Source of the DNA: Nicotiana tabacum
Taxonomy: Eukaryota > Streptophyta > Magnoliopsida > Solanales > Solanaceae
Reading direction: 5' to 3'
DNA length: 64,000 bases
Assembly: GCF_000715075.1 (NCBI RefSeq)
Contig: NC_134082.1
Location: 209,693,948 to 209,757,947, forward strand
The position numbers and the translations under genes are program-made. A model generated the notes under the pieces. The model was not told where the DNA came from, did no database searches, and worked only from the letters and a program-made list of their open reading frames with translations. This document shows positions 25,199 to 36,054 of the stretch, piece after piece. The first letter of the stretch is position 1; every line of letters begins with the position of its first letter.

Positions 25199-27288
25199 TG
25201 TCACACCTCCTTTTTCCGCCCCTGCGAGGGGTGAAGGAGTTTTTTCCAATTAAAGGACAATCGAAACGGGATTTGTTTATTTATTTCAGAGTCGCCACTT
25301 GGGAGATTTAGGGTGTCCCAAGTCAACAATTTAATCCCGAATCGAGGAAAAAAATGACTCTGTATTACAGTCCGCGAACCAGAAATCCGGATAAGGAATT
25401 CTGTTAACCCGGGAGAAGGTGTTAGGCATTCCCGAGTTCCGTGGTTCTAGCACGGTTGCTTAACTGTCATATTCGGCTTGTTTATCTGATTTTATACAAG
25501 TATGGACTTATGTGCAGATTTAAACTCTTTACCGCTTTCATTATTATTATTATTATTATTATTTTACAGGGAATTGCAACGTTGTGAAAATGTATCTAGA
25601 ACCGCGTCACAATCAATGTACCCGTGGTCGTCGACACACTTTGACTCCGTTGAGATTTGGATTTGGGTCACATAAATGTGCACCCGAGTTTAAGAAAATT
25701 AAATTATTAAAGGCGCGCCTAAAGCAACTAGCGTATCATTTACTTTAGGTAGGGCCGTGAAATTCTGCTAAACGGTCCATCCCGAAGTCTAAGAAATTTT
25801 AAAGAAAATATTTACTGAGGGCCCCGCAATTTTGTATTTTTATTCGGCGAGGCTCATCTCATTCTTATTTTTTAAAAGGAATTTGCAATGTCATAGGCAC
25901 GCATCTCGAACCACGTCACAATCGATGTACCCATGATTAGAGACACATTTCGACTCCGCTGAGATTTGGATTTGGGTCACATAAATGTGCACCCGAGTTT
26001 AAGAAAGTAAGATTAATTAAGGCGCGTCCTAATGAAACTACGTATTGTTGTTATAGAAAAAAAGCCGTGAAAATTTCACTAAACGGCCAAATCCAAAGTC
26101 TAGTCAATGGTTATATATTTATTGAGGGCCCCAACGATGTATGATTTATTTGGCGAGGCTCGTCTCATTTTTTATTTAAAGGGTCGTCCTATAGTGGCAA
26201 TGTTTTCTACTGAGTTTGTCTCTAATGAAAGAAGAAGAACGCTCCAACTTTATTTACATGCTTACAAGTTAGTTATAGTCGGGTTCCGAATATGATTTGC
26301 AAGATCCGAACATGAACGCGTATATGGGCAGTCGTTTAGATATTACGGGCCCGGGCCCAATGTGCATAACGTGAAACTCGACCTGGGCCATCCTTATTCC
26401 AATTGGGCCTAGTTAACCTATTTTGTATATGTTTGACATTTATAAGGGGGCTGAAATGTAAAGTACTGCTTGTCTAATCAAGCAATATTCCTACCAATTT
26501 AAAAACAGGCCATTTGTTTAAGGAAGTAACCATTGGGTACCTAATATGCTTCTTGATAAACAATAATGAACTAATAGAGCATGGCTACTACAACATTAGT
26601 CCCTATTAATTATAAGCAACACATAGAGTTCTCCAACTAAATGATATGTATAAAGGTTCAGTTACATCACAGCTAACTACATAGTTCTATTAGAGAAAGC
26701 GAACTATCATACATACAACTAATGTTCAGTATATTTCTAAAGTGAATCCAAAATAACTTCAACTCTTCATTTCTTGGTATTCATGCTTCAAATTTCAGCC
26801 TACATTGATCAGTATATCAGTGGTGTACCTGTTATTTGGGAGAGCAAGAGAAGAAGAGGAATGATCAGTGGAAACAGTAGCATACACAGCAACAACAGCA
26901 ACAAGAGAAGCAGCACTCAGCAGCAAACAACCCAGCAGACAGATTTTTTAAAACCAAAACAAACCCAACAGGAAAATCCAATAATAACAAGTAGGAGGAA
27001 CCAGCGACAGGTTTAAACCAAAACAGAAGACCAGTGAACTTTCAAACCAACAGAAAAACCAAGACACTCAACTGAAATAGTGTTCAACAAGTAAAGAAAT
27101 CCAGGAAAACTAAACTGAAACCCAGCAGTATCCCAACACAACAGACTGGTGCACGAAAGCAGTAATTTTCTGATTTTGTCAAACACCCAAGAAAAGCAGC
27201 CTCAAACTCTTTAATATAGAAGTTTGGCTTTAACACTCTACCTCTCTCAATTTCTGATGTCCAACCCTTAATCTATTCTAAATGAGCC

Positions 27289-27296
27289 TATTTATA
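27289..27296 (-). promoter_or_regulatory. TATA box in LTR-B (3' copy)
   Basis: The complement reads TATAAATA, flanked symmetrically by GCC and GGC. The same box is at 45680-45687 in the 5' LTR and at 63290-63297 in the diverged LTR-D, so it is conserved. This is the likely main promoter of the element. Confidence 0.7.
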
Positions 27297-28221
27297 GGCA
27301 AAAATAGGCAAGCCCCAGGCTGCCTTGTTCCCTTCAGCCCTCAACTCTGCCCATACCCCATTATCAGGTGTTTCGTGCCCAAAATGGTATGGGCAGCTGA
27401 CAACAACCAACTAATCCCCCATCAATTCATTTTATTATTACTCAAATGTTATGGGCCTATTATAATACTCAACTAACATCCCATGCTATCAAGTTTTGTT
27501 CCCCACTATTGTATTAGTTTAATCATACTTCAGTACCCTACTGTCAGCCCAACTTAAACTAACCATTTTCTGATCTTTTCAAACCCCAAACTACCCCTTT
27601 TTACCCCTGGTTATTATTGTTTTAACCTAAGCTTCAGCAGCCTGAAATTTGAACTTCTGGAAGTTCAAACTCAAACTGCCCTAAACAGAGTTCTAGATAT
27701 TGCACTGCAGCTACAAACCATTCACAGATAATGTCAAACAATCAGCTAAACGACAATGGTTCGATCAATCATATGAAGCTATATGAATCAGAATATTTGA
27801 ACATTCAGTCCTATAAAACTAATCGACGACGTTTATATAATCGACTATACTAATTATAACATAGAACAATCAGTCGATTAAACAAATAATACGAACAAGG
27901 CCCCAAATGGCTTCAGACAACTTTGCACAAAACAGAGGAACAACATGAATGGAACACTTGACGACACTGATCAAATCGAGTATGTATATCACCATACGTA
28001 TTTAACAATAAACAGAAGAATTGTCGACCAAATAAAAAGGTCTTACAAAGACGAAGGAAATTGAAAGAACATATCAGAAATATCAACAAACTAACTAAAC
28101 ATGTTAACAAACTCAAACAACATTCAAACAAGAAACAGAAAAGAAAAAGAAAACTCACTCTGGAAGCTCAACAACAAACGACCCAAGCTTTGACTGGATT
28201 TGACCATTTGAGGTCGAACAG

Positions 28222-28265
28222 ACTTTAATCGAGGTGTTCTCAATCGAGAACACTTCGATTAAGGT
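28222..28265. other. Conserved 20-bp hairpin in LTR-B
   Basis: The plus strand folds into a 20-bp stem with an AATC loop: ACTTTAATCGAGGTGTTCTC pairs with the following GAGAACAC...AAGGT arm, using two G-T pairs. Equivalent hairpins lie at 46613-46656 and 62346-62389. It is followed by the palindrome GGTCTATTAGACC (28263-28275), which overlaps the stem by three bases. Confidence 0.75.
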
Positions 28266-28304
28266 CTATTAGACCCCAACCCTCCATTTAAACTGGTCGG
28301 ATTC

Positions 28305-28571
28305 CTAAAGTTCTTGTGTTCTAGGGTTTGAATAGTCCGATTTGGGGCTTGAAGGTTTGTGGGTAGATTCAGACCAAACCAAACTTGATTTGGTCACGAG
28401 TGAAGCCAGGGTAGTGACCGATGTGAATCTGGGGTAGGTTGGTGTAGATCGGGGTTTTGCTCGAACCTTCAAACGAAGATTCGAGACGATGGGGAATGAT
28501 TCGAGGCAAATGGCTAATGGATTCGTGTTCAGGGTGGTTGGGTGCATTAGGGGTATTACTTTGGTGGTCAC
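28305..28571 (-). CDS. Small LTR-encoded ORF, function unknown
   Basis: An 88-codon ORF (MTTKVIPLMHPTTLNTNPL...) inside the LTR, about 137 nt downstream of a TATATAAA box. Versions exist in the other B LTR (46660-46962, 100 codons) and in LTR-D (62040-62324, 94 codons, plus strand). They share HPTTLNTNPL, PIVSNL and LVWSESTH at matching positions. I recognise no domain. Conservation may simply reflect related DNA, so translation is an open question. Confidence 0.35.
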   Translation of the reverse strand: MTTKVIPLMHPTTLNTNPLAICLESFPIVSNLRLKVRAKPRSTPTYPRFTSVTTLASLVTKSSLVWSESTHKPSSPKSDYSNPRTQEL

Positions 28572-28707
28572 CGACGTCGTGGTTGCCGGGTTTACGGCGA
28601 GGGTGAAGGGTGGCGGCTAGGGTTTGAAAAAGGGGTGTTAGGTTTGTCTCTTGAGAGAGACGATGGAAGGGGGTGTTCGGATAAGGGGCGTGGGGTGTGA
28701 TGAGGGG

Positions 28708-28715
28708 TTTATATA
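28708..28715 (-). promoter_or_regulatory. Second TATA-like box in LTR-B
   Basis: The complement reads TATATAAA after a CCCCA flank, conserved at 47100-47107 and 61902-61909. It lies upstream of the small LTR ORF and about 1.4 kb upstream of the TATAAATA box. Confidence 0.5.
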
Positions 28716-29384
28716 TGGGGTAGGGGATTAGATCCTGGCCGTTGGATCGAGTTGGATCTATGGCCAGGATCTATTTTGTAGTAGGAAACGACATCGTCTC
28801 CACTAAATGAGACTGGGTCGGTCTAAGGTTTAAATGGGTCGGGTGATAGGGAAGGCCATGAGATCGTTAGATTAGAATGGACGGACGGCTTAGATCAAAC
28901 GCCCTATGCGGCGTCATTTGGGGGGCGTCCCTGGAAGACCTGGTTTTGGACTGGGTCATTGTATTGGTTTGGGCCTGACTTTCAGTTGAATTTTTGGCCC
29001 AAATCCGATATTTTCCTTCTTATAATTAAACAAAAATTCCTAAAAACCAAAATTAAACTACACAAATATTAATTAACACCTAACAACAATTATCGCATGA
29101 ATTAAAACATTTAATAAAATTACCATGACAATAAGTAGAATAAAATGCATATTTTTTTTGTGATTTTCGCTTTTAAAACCAAATAATGGTTAGTTAATTC
29201 CTAAATGTATCATGCATGCGACATGTATTTTTGTATTTTTAACTATAGCAAGGCGAGCATTTACGGACAAAATAATAATAAAAAACGTCACGCAAATTCT
29301 CAAAATTGTCCCCGAAGGTAATTTGTTTTACTTTTTCGATTTCTTTTGGAGCGGTTTCCGCGAAGCAAAAATCACGTGCTCACA

Positions 29385-29402
29385 GCTGCCCCTCTTTGTC
29401 CG
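29385..29402 (-). promoter_or_regulatory. Polypurine tract of Ogre B
   Basis: The complement reads CGGACAAAGAGGGGCAGC, directly before the LTR start TGTGAGCACG. Element C has a matching tract at 56825-56842. Confidence 0.85.
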
Positions 29403-29524
29403 AAAGCACAAAGAGCTTTCGTGCAAAGATAAAGTGAGCAGACACGAGCGACTTTGCTCGTTGGAAGACTCCGTGTGAAGCATTTTGTTTTGAAAAAGAT
29501 TTAACCGAACCTTTGCTTCAAAGG

Positions 29525-29573
29525 TTTCCTACATATCCCTGGCTAGAAGGGAATCAGGTTAACGTAGTTCGGG
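29525..29573 (-). other. Structured spacer motif, copy before PPT
   Basis: In sense: CCCGAACTACG, CCTGATTCCCT, a 7-nt loop, AGGGATATGTAGG. Inner TCCCT/AGGGA perfect; outer CTACG/TGTAG with one G-U pair in sense. Next to it lies a second hairpin (AACCTTTG with CAAAGGTT, 29510-29527). Confidence 0.75.
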
Positions 29574-30014
29574 AAGTGTTGGTAGCTGGGACTACCATGA
29601 GACTGCAATTTGCTGTTACTGCTGCTGCATGCTGTTACTACTACTTACCGATCTCCTTATTACATCGTGCTTAAAAGAAAAGTCAAGAAGCTAGGCTAGA
29701 TAATGGATTACAAGATCCCATCTATCTTCCATTTGTTCTGGACGCCTTGCTTTCTTGTCGGCTGCGTCTATTCCGGTGCTGCTTTCTTCCGAAAACTGAT
29801 GGGGGTGACACCAACCTTTTGCTACTCTGAATACCAATTCTCACTGTCTAGTTTGGTCCGCTGGGGACATGGCTTCCTTCATTAAGCTTTTCGGTGGTTC
29901 CTCCGGGGATACGGCTCTCTTCATCGAAATTTGTTATGCCGGGGATTTTTTTTTGTTGTTGTAACCTTCTGCCTTCCGGTGGGTTACTGATTTCAAGACA
30001 TGAAGTATAAGACT

Positions 30015-30500
30015 GAAAAGTATTCCTCTCGTTATACAGGTGGGCGCCTGAATGCAAAAGTATGAAATGTATTCCCTCGTTATACTGGTGGGCGCCTAGG
30101 ACATGAAAATGAAAAATAGAAATGTATTCCCTCATTATACTGGTGGGCGACCTAGGACATGAAATGAAAAACAGAAATGTATTCCCTCGTTATACTGGTG
30201 GGCGACCTAGGACATGAAATGAAAAACAGAAATCTATTCCCTCGTTATACTGGTGGGCGACCTAGGACATGAAATGAAAAACAGAAATGTATTCCCTCGT
30301 TATACTGGTGGGCGACCTAGGACATGAAATGAAAAACAGAAATGTATTCCCTCGTTATACTGGTGGGCGACCTAGGACATGAAATGAAAAACAGAAATGT
30401 ATTTCCTCGTTATACTGGTGGGCGACCTTTATACTGGTGGGCGACCTAGGACATGAAATGTAAAGACTGAAAAGTATTCCTCTTGTTATACAGGTGGGCG
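30015..30500. repeat. 55-bp tandem repeats in Ogre 3' UTR
   Basis: Starts of ATTCCCTCGT at 30181, 30236, 30291 and 30346 give an exact 55-bp period. Each unit contains TATACTGGTGGGCGACCTAG. The edges (30015-30125 and 30430-30500) hold diverged or shortened units. Ogre/Tat 3' UTRs are known for such hypervariable arrays. Confidence 0.95.
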
Positions 30501-32120
30501 CCTGTTTGTCTAAGACATAAAAATATTTGAATTTGTCTCCTCGTTCCTCCGAGAAAATTTTGACAACGGCAGAAAATTTTCTGCCCCGGTTTTGGTGACC
30601 TTCCTTGTGGCATGTCTTTCTGCCATCATCAACCTTCATTTTCCTGTAGCAATCAAAGAAATTTTTGTTAGTTTTAACATGGTGAGTGACCGTGTCACTC
30701 CTGCTGGGGGTGATTTTTCCTTTCGCTTTCCCTTGCTCTGAGCTCCAAAAATTGGTTGGGGATAAAGTCGCTTGCTGGGGATGATATGTCTACTGGGGAT
30801 GGTATTTCTGCTGGGGATGGTTTTCCATTTATTCCTTCCCCGCTCTCTTGTTTCAAAACATGCTATGGGAGTCCTCTTCAACTCCAAACCTACTCCCTTA
30901 AAAGTTTATTTTCTCCCAGCACTGCAGGGCATAAAATGTTATCACCTGGGTATAACGTTATGGAGGATAGGACTGTTGGGGTTATCTTGCTGCGGATTAA
31001 TTCTCTCTTCCTCCTTCCCCCTTTCTGTGTTGTCTGACCTCCTTGGACCTTGGTTAGTGATCTATCGAAGTTCTGCTGGGGATCTTCTTGGAACTTGGTT
31101 CATAAGTCCCTCAACCGCCGTTTCCCGCTTTTCTTCATGTTCCCCTTAACTTTCTAGGCCAGTTTGTCATTTGGTTTTGCAACAAACGCCTTTTGTCTTA
31201 TTGCCTTGACTTTGGCCTGTCCCCTTTGCATTTTGCTTTGTACCATTTTGGCCCCTGGTAGTAAACTCTGAAAAATCATTCTCGAAACAAATTTCTGGAA
31301 AAAGTTTTTTAGACAAAGAAATGAAAAGATAGAAAAAGAGAAAAATCTTTCTGAACAAATGTTGGGGGAGAAGAAAAGGAAAGAACTTATCTGGACGGTA
31401 TGACTGGTCCCAACGATCATGTCGTGCATTACGGATTAATCGACCCAGTCTATCAATCAATCTTCCTGATGGCCTCACTTGCTGGGGATAAATAGGTGCC
31501 CATCTCTTCGCAAATGCGGATCCTTTTTGCCAATCTATATTATCGCCTTATAGTGCCATTCGAGGGGTTTTCACTAATAAGACTCTCTCCTTTCTCTCAG
31601 CTCCCATCACCTTATGGTGCCTGTGAATGTTTTCACCAATAAGACTCTCTCGTTTTATTTCTCTCATCTTTCGTCGCCTTATGGTGCTTGTCAAGGTTTT
31701 CACCGATAAGACTCTCTCATTTTATTTTATTTTTTCAGCGGGGGATTGGAGTGCTGCCGATATGACTCTCTCTTCTGAAGATTCTTTTCGGCTATCAATT
31801 CATTTCCAGTTTATGATCCTCTTCTTTGCTGGGGATCAGTGTATTATTCTCGGCTTTTATTTGCCTGACTTGGCACCTTTCGGATATTGATCGGGAGGTC
31901 TTTTTGGACATCGATGTTGGTTTTGGTGTGGGGCTAAAAGAAAGGCTATCAAAAATTCAAAATAACTTTGATGGGTGAAACACTACAATTCTTGGAATCA
32001 AACCTTTTTTGAAACTTTAAAACATAACTTCGGCCCCAACTTTCTTGCTTGGGGGATTTATTTTTTTTGTTACACTATGCCGAACTATGCACACTATGCA
32101 CACTATGACCGAGCCATGAG

Positions 32121-32165
32121 GCGCCTACGTATCCTCTTTGAGGAATCAGGTCAAACATAGTTCCC
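32121..32165 (-). other. Structured spacer motif, copy after integrase
   Basis: In sense: GAACTATG, CCTGATTCCTC, loop AAA, GAGGATACGTAGGC. Inner stem TCCTC/GAGGA is perfect; outer CTATG/CGTAG uses one G-U pair in sense. Confidence 0.75.
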
Positions 32166-32410
32166 ACGGTTCCTCTGTTTTTCTTATGACCTTTATCTTG
32201 TTTTCATTTTTCTTTTCCTTTTTCTCTTTTTTTTCATATATTTTTTCATTAGTGACTCCAAAAGAGGGGTATGAAAGAATAAATAAGGCGCAAAGGGGGA
32301 AGCGAAGGTTAAAAGTGTTTGGATAGAAGAAAGAATTGCCTCTGTCATTTCATTATCCAATAAGTACCAAGTACAAACAAACGAACCAATAATTATCATA
32401 ATCAAAGAAA

Positions 32411-33544
32411 TTACGCATAATATCTTTTGACTGCATCAGAATTGATAGCCATGTCGACGCATCTTCCTTCGATATTTGTTAGACATAAAGCGCCGCTGGA
32501 CAACACTCTGGTCACGACATAAGGCCCTTGCCAATTTGGGGCGAACTTGCCTTTTGCTTCGATCTGATGTGGGAGGATCCGTTTCAATACTTGTTGCCCT
32601 ACTTCAAATTTTCTGGGGCGCACCTTCTTATTGTATGCCCTTGCCATTCTCTTCTGATACAACTGGCCATGACACACTGCTACCAATCTTTTTTCATCTA
32701 TTAAGTTCAACTGCTCCAGTCGAGCTTTGACCCATTCATCGTCGTCAATCCCGGCTTCAGCGATAATTCGGAGGGACGGAATTTCGACCTCTGCTGGTAT
32801 TACTACTTCAGTTCCGTATACCAGTAAATAAGGAGTTGCACCTACGGAAGTCCGGACTGTAGTGTGATAACCCAACAAGGCAAAGGGTAATTTCTCATGC
32901 CATTTTCTAGATCCTTCTACCATTTTCCTCAATATCTTCTTGATGTTGTTATTGGCTGCTTCAACTGCACCATTCGCCTTGGGACAATACGGGGTGGAAT
33001 TACGATGTGTAATCTTGAACTGTTGACATACTTATTTCATCAAACTACTGTTAAGATTAGCACCGTTGTCCATGATGATCACCTTCGGGATCCCAAATCT
33101 GCAGATGATATGGGAGTGAACAAAATCCACCACTGCCTTCTTGGTTACCGATTTGAAAGTTTTAGCTTCCACCCACTTGGTGAAGTAATCGATGGTCACC
33201 AGAATGAACCTATGGCCGTTGGTCGCTGCCGGCTCAATAGGCCCAATGACATCCATGCCCCATGCGACAAATGGCCATGGCGCTGACATTGTATGCAATT
33301 CTGTCGGCGGAGAATGAATCAGATCTCCGTGTATCTGACATTGATGGCATTTCCTCATGAAATTGATACAATCATGCTCTATAGTGAGCCAATAGTACCC
33401 TGCTCGAAGAATCTTCTTTGCCAATACGTATCCGCTCATATGTGGCCCACAGACTCCAGCATGCACCTCTGCCATAACTGTCGTGGCTTGACCGGCGTCT
33501 ATACATCTTAGCAATCCCAAGTCTGGGGTTCTTCTGTACAACAC
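32411..33544 (-). pseudogene. Ogre B integrase
   Basis: Integrase read from 33544 downward, continuous in frame with RT-RNase H but separated by a TGA at 33545-33547. The zinc region shows H-x-H and CHQCQIHGD; the catalytic core shows GMDVIGPI, then ITIDYFTKWVEA-like sequence and MDNGAN. A TAA at 33032-33034 interrupts between the core aspartate region and the downstream catalytic glutamate part (ANNNIKKILRKM). After it, 173 codons run to the C-terminal end (FEVGQQVLKRILP, WQGPYVV) at 32411. Integrase would join the cDNA to host DNA; here it is split and inactive. Confidence 0.9.
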
Positions 33545-35888
33545 TCATCCACTGAGGAAGAAACCATTTGACAAATGCCGAATGGATCTTTTTTGGTCTC
33601 CGGTGGCTTGCTTTGGATATATCTCCATCTTGAGGTACTCCTTTATGTCATAAAACCATGGCTCGCCATCCACTTCCTCCTCTACCACGTTGCAATAAGC
33701 ATGCTGATCACGAACCTGAATGTGCAATGGGTCAACATACATTTTGTCGGGGTGGTGTAACATTGATGCTAAGGTGGCCAATGCATCGACAACCTCATTA
33801 TAAACTCTTGGGATGTGTCTGAATTCCACTGATCGAAATCGCTTGCTCAGATCGTGCAGACATTGTCGATATGGTATGAGTTTCAAATCCCATGTTTCCC
33901 ACTCACCCTGAATCTGATGCACCAAGAGGTCCGAGTCTCCCAAGACCAGAACGTCCTGGACATCCATGTCTGCAGCTAGTCGCAGACCCAAAATGCATGC
34001 TTCATACTCGGCCATGTTGTTGGTACAATAGAAACGTAGCTGAACTGTAACATGATAGTGACGTCCTGTTTCAGAAATGAGTACCGCTCCTATTCCAACC
34101 CCTTTCGCGTTTGCGGCTCCATCAAAGAAAAGCTTCCAACTTGGTTCCTCGGGTAATTCCAGCTCACCTATATGCATTACTTCCTCGTCCAGAAAATACG
34201 TCCTCAATGGCTCGTATTCTTCATCAACAGGATTCTCAGCCAAGTGATCGGCCAGCGCTTGGGCTTTCATGGCCGCCCTCGTCACATAGACGATATCAAA
34301 ATCTGTGAGCAAGATTTGCCATTTTGCTAACCTCCCTGTAGGCATAGGTTTCTGGAAAATGTACTTTAATGGATCCAAACGGGATATGAGATAAGTAGTA
34401 TATGAGGACAAATAGTGCTTCAACTTCTGAGCCACCCAAGTGAGGGCACAACATGTCCTCTCGAGTTGAGTGTACTTGACCTCATATACTGTAAACTTCT
34501 TGCTAAGATAATAAATGGCCCGCTCCTTCCTTCCTGTAATGTCATGTTGCCCCAACACGCAGCCAAACGAATTCTCCAGGACCGTCAGATAAAGAATTAA
34601 CGGTCTTCCCGGCTCAGGTGGGACCAACACAGGTGGATTTGACAAATATCCTTTAATCTGGTCGAAGGCTTCTTGACACTCCGTCGTCCAGTCTATCGCA
34701 ACATCTTTCTTCAGTAGCCGAAATATGGGTTCATAAGTCGCCGTGAGTTGAGCGATGAACCTGCTGATATAGTTTAGTCTTCCCAACAGATTCATTACCT
34801 CCGTTTTGTTCTTTGGCGGTGGCAAATCTTGGATGGATTTGATCTTGGATGGGTCCAACTCAATACCCCGTCGACTGATGATGAATCCTAACAGCTTTCC
34901 TGATGGAACCCCGAAGGCACATTTGGCCGGGTTGAGCTTAATATCATACCTTCGAAGTCTTTGAAAGAACCTCCTTAGGTCTGCTACATGATCTTCCTGA
35001 CGCCAAGACTTTATAATCACATCATCTACGTACACTTCAATTTCTTTGTGTATCATGTCATGAAACACAGTAGTCATTGCTCTTGTGTACGTTTCCCCAG
35101 CATTCTTCAATCCGAATGGCATTACCCGGTAGCAGCAAGTTCCCCATGGCGTAATGAAAGCCGTCTTTTCCGCATCTTCTTCGTCCATTAAGATATGATG
35201 ATACCCTGCATAGCAGTCCACAAAGGATCCGATCTCGCGCCCAGCGCAATTATCGATCAAGATATGGATGTAGGGCAATGGAAAATTATACTTAGGACTT
35301 GCCTTGTTGAGATTGCGGTAGTCGACACATACCCTGATTTTCCCATCCTTCTTCGGCACCGGTACCACATTGGCCAACCAATCGGGATATCGAGTGACCC
35401 GAATAACTTTTGCCTGCAGCTGTTTGGTCACTTCTTCTTTGATCTTCACACTCATATCCGTCTTAAACTTCCTCAGTTTTTGCTTGACCGGAGGGTATGC
35501 CGGGTCAGTGGGCAATTTGTGAACCACTAGATCAGTGCTTAATCCCGGCATATCCTCATATGACCACGCAAAAACATCTTTGAACTCAATGAGGGCTTTG
35601 ATTAATTCCTCCCTGATGTTTGGCTCAATGTGGATGCTAATTTTGGTTTCTCTGACATTATCTGCATCCCCTAGATTTACAGCTTCGGTGTCATTCAGAT
35701 TAGGCTTGGGTTTCTCTTCGAACTGGCATAATTCTCGGTTTATTTTTTCGAAGGCTTCATCCTCGTCATATTCAGACTCATCATTATTACCGATCTCGTG
35801 TATAATTAAGCCGAAGTCAGATTGATTTATTAGACTAGGTTGAAGATCCATTGTGCATGCCATGTCATTAGAACCAGTAAAAAGAGAA
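33545..35888 (-). pseudogene. Ogre B reverse transcriptase and two RNase H regions
   Basis: A long open stretch (ORF from 35917; predicted exon 2 from 35888). Domains in order: an N-terminal acidic segment (DESEYDEDEAFEKIN), RT (RVCVDYRNLNKASPKYNFPLP, then MPFGLKNAGETY and the catalytic YVDDVIIKS), the first RNase H (LILYLTVLENSFGCVLGQ), and a second RNase H (LFFDGAANAKGVGIGAVLIS through NNMAEYEA and GDSDLLVHQ). Dual RNase H is characteristic of the Tat lineage. There is no stop inside, so this enzyme part is the best preserved. It copies the RNA genome to DNA and degrades the template. A TGA at 33545 cuts it from integrase. Confidence 0.93.
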
Positions 35889-36054
35889 CTATTCAAAAAG
35901 AGAAAAGAACAAAACAAAATTAAAATGAGACAAGAAAAGAGAATTTTATTAAAAATGCGGGATAACAGGGTTCACACTTTACAAAATAAAATGAGATTTG
36001 GATTACACCCTGGAATAATCCGAAAAACAAGAAAGAAAAATCAAAGCCTACTAC
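35889..36054 (-). other. Predicted 166-nt Ogre intron
   Basis: In sense, the donor GTAGTAGG starts at 36054, overlapping the protease stop codon (TAG, 36053-36051). The acceptor TTGAATAG ends at 35889 after a long T-rich tract. Removing exactly this interval leaves the protease and RT frames joined in phase. Ogre elements are known to carry a short intron between protease and RT, which matches. Unspliced RNA would give gag-protease only and spliced RNA the full polyprotein. Confidence 0.75.

Larger units (their letters stand above)
25199..29384 (-). repeat. LTR-B, 3' LTR of Ogre
   Basis: Antisense LTR from TGTCACACCTCC to CGTGCTCACA. It contains a direct repeat of about 310 bp (units from about 25569 and 25877), a TATA box at 27289-27296, a 10-bp inverted repeat near 27648-27670 (TTTGAACTTC with GAAGTTCAAA), a small ORF at 28305-28571, the long hairpin at 28222-28265, and a second TATA-like site at 28708-28715. 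Plus-strand ORFs at 26107-27476 are not genes. Confidence 0.9.
29403..32410 (-). other. Ogre B 3' untranslated region
   Basis: About 3 kb between integrase and PPT with no supported gene. It holds two copies of the hairpin motif (29525-29573, 32121-32165), the 55-bp repeat array (30015-30500), a looser repeat at 31540-31710 with CGCCTTATGGTGC and ACTCTCTC blocks, several GCTGGGGAT repeats near 30700-30820, and a T/C-rich run at 32190-32245 (purine-rich in sense). ORFs of 91-103 codons at 31154-31478 lack recognisable domains. Confidence 0.75.

Noticed and set aside
27913..28158. 81-codon minus ORF in LTR-B (also 46304-46549; compare 62390-62644)
   Set aside because: Some resemblance to the LTR-D ORF, but it is T-rich low-complexity sequence and its start and end are not conserved; weaker case than the 28305-28571 ORF.
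31154..31478. 91- and 103-codon minus ORFs in Ogre 3' UTR
   Set aside because: No domain, overlapping frames, no counterpart in element C.
35195..35825. Plus-strand ORFs of 96-111 codons
   Set aside because: Antisense to RT with its clear catalytic motifs.
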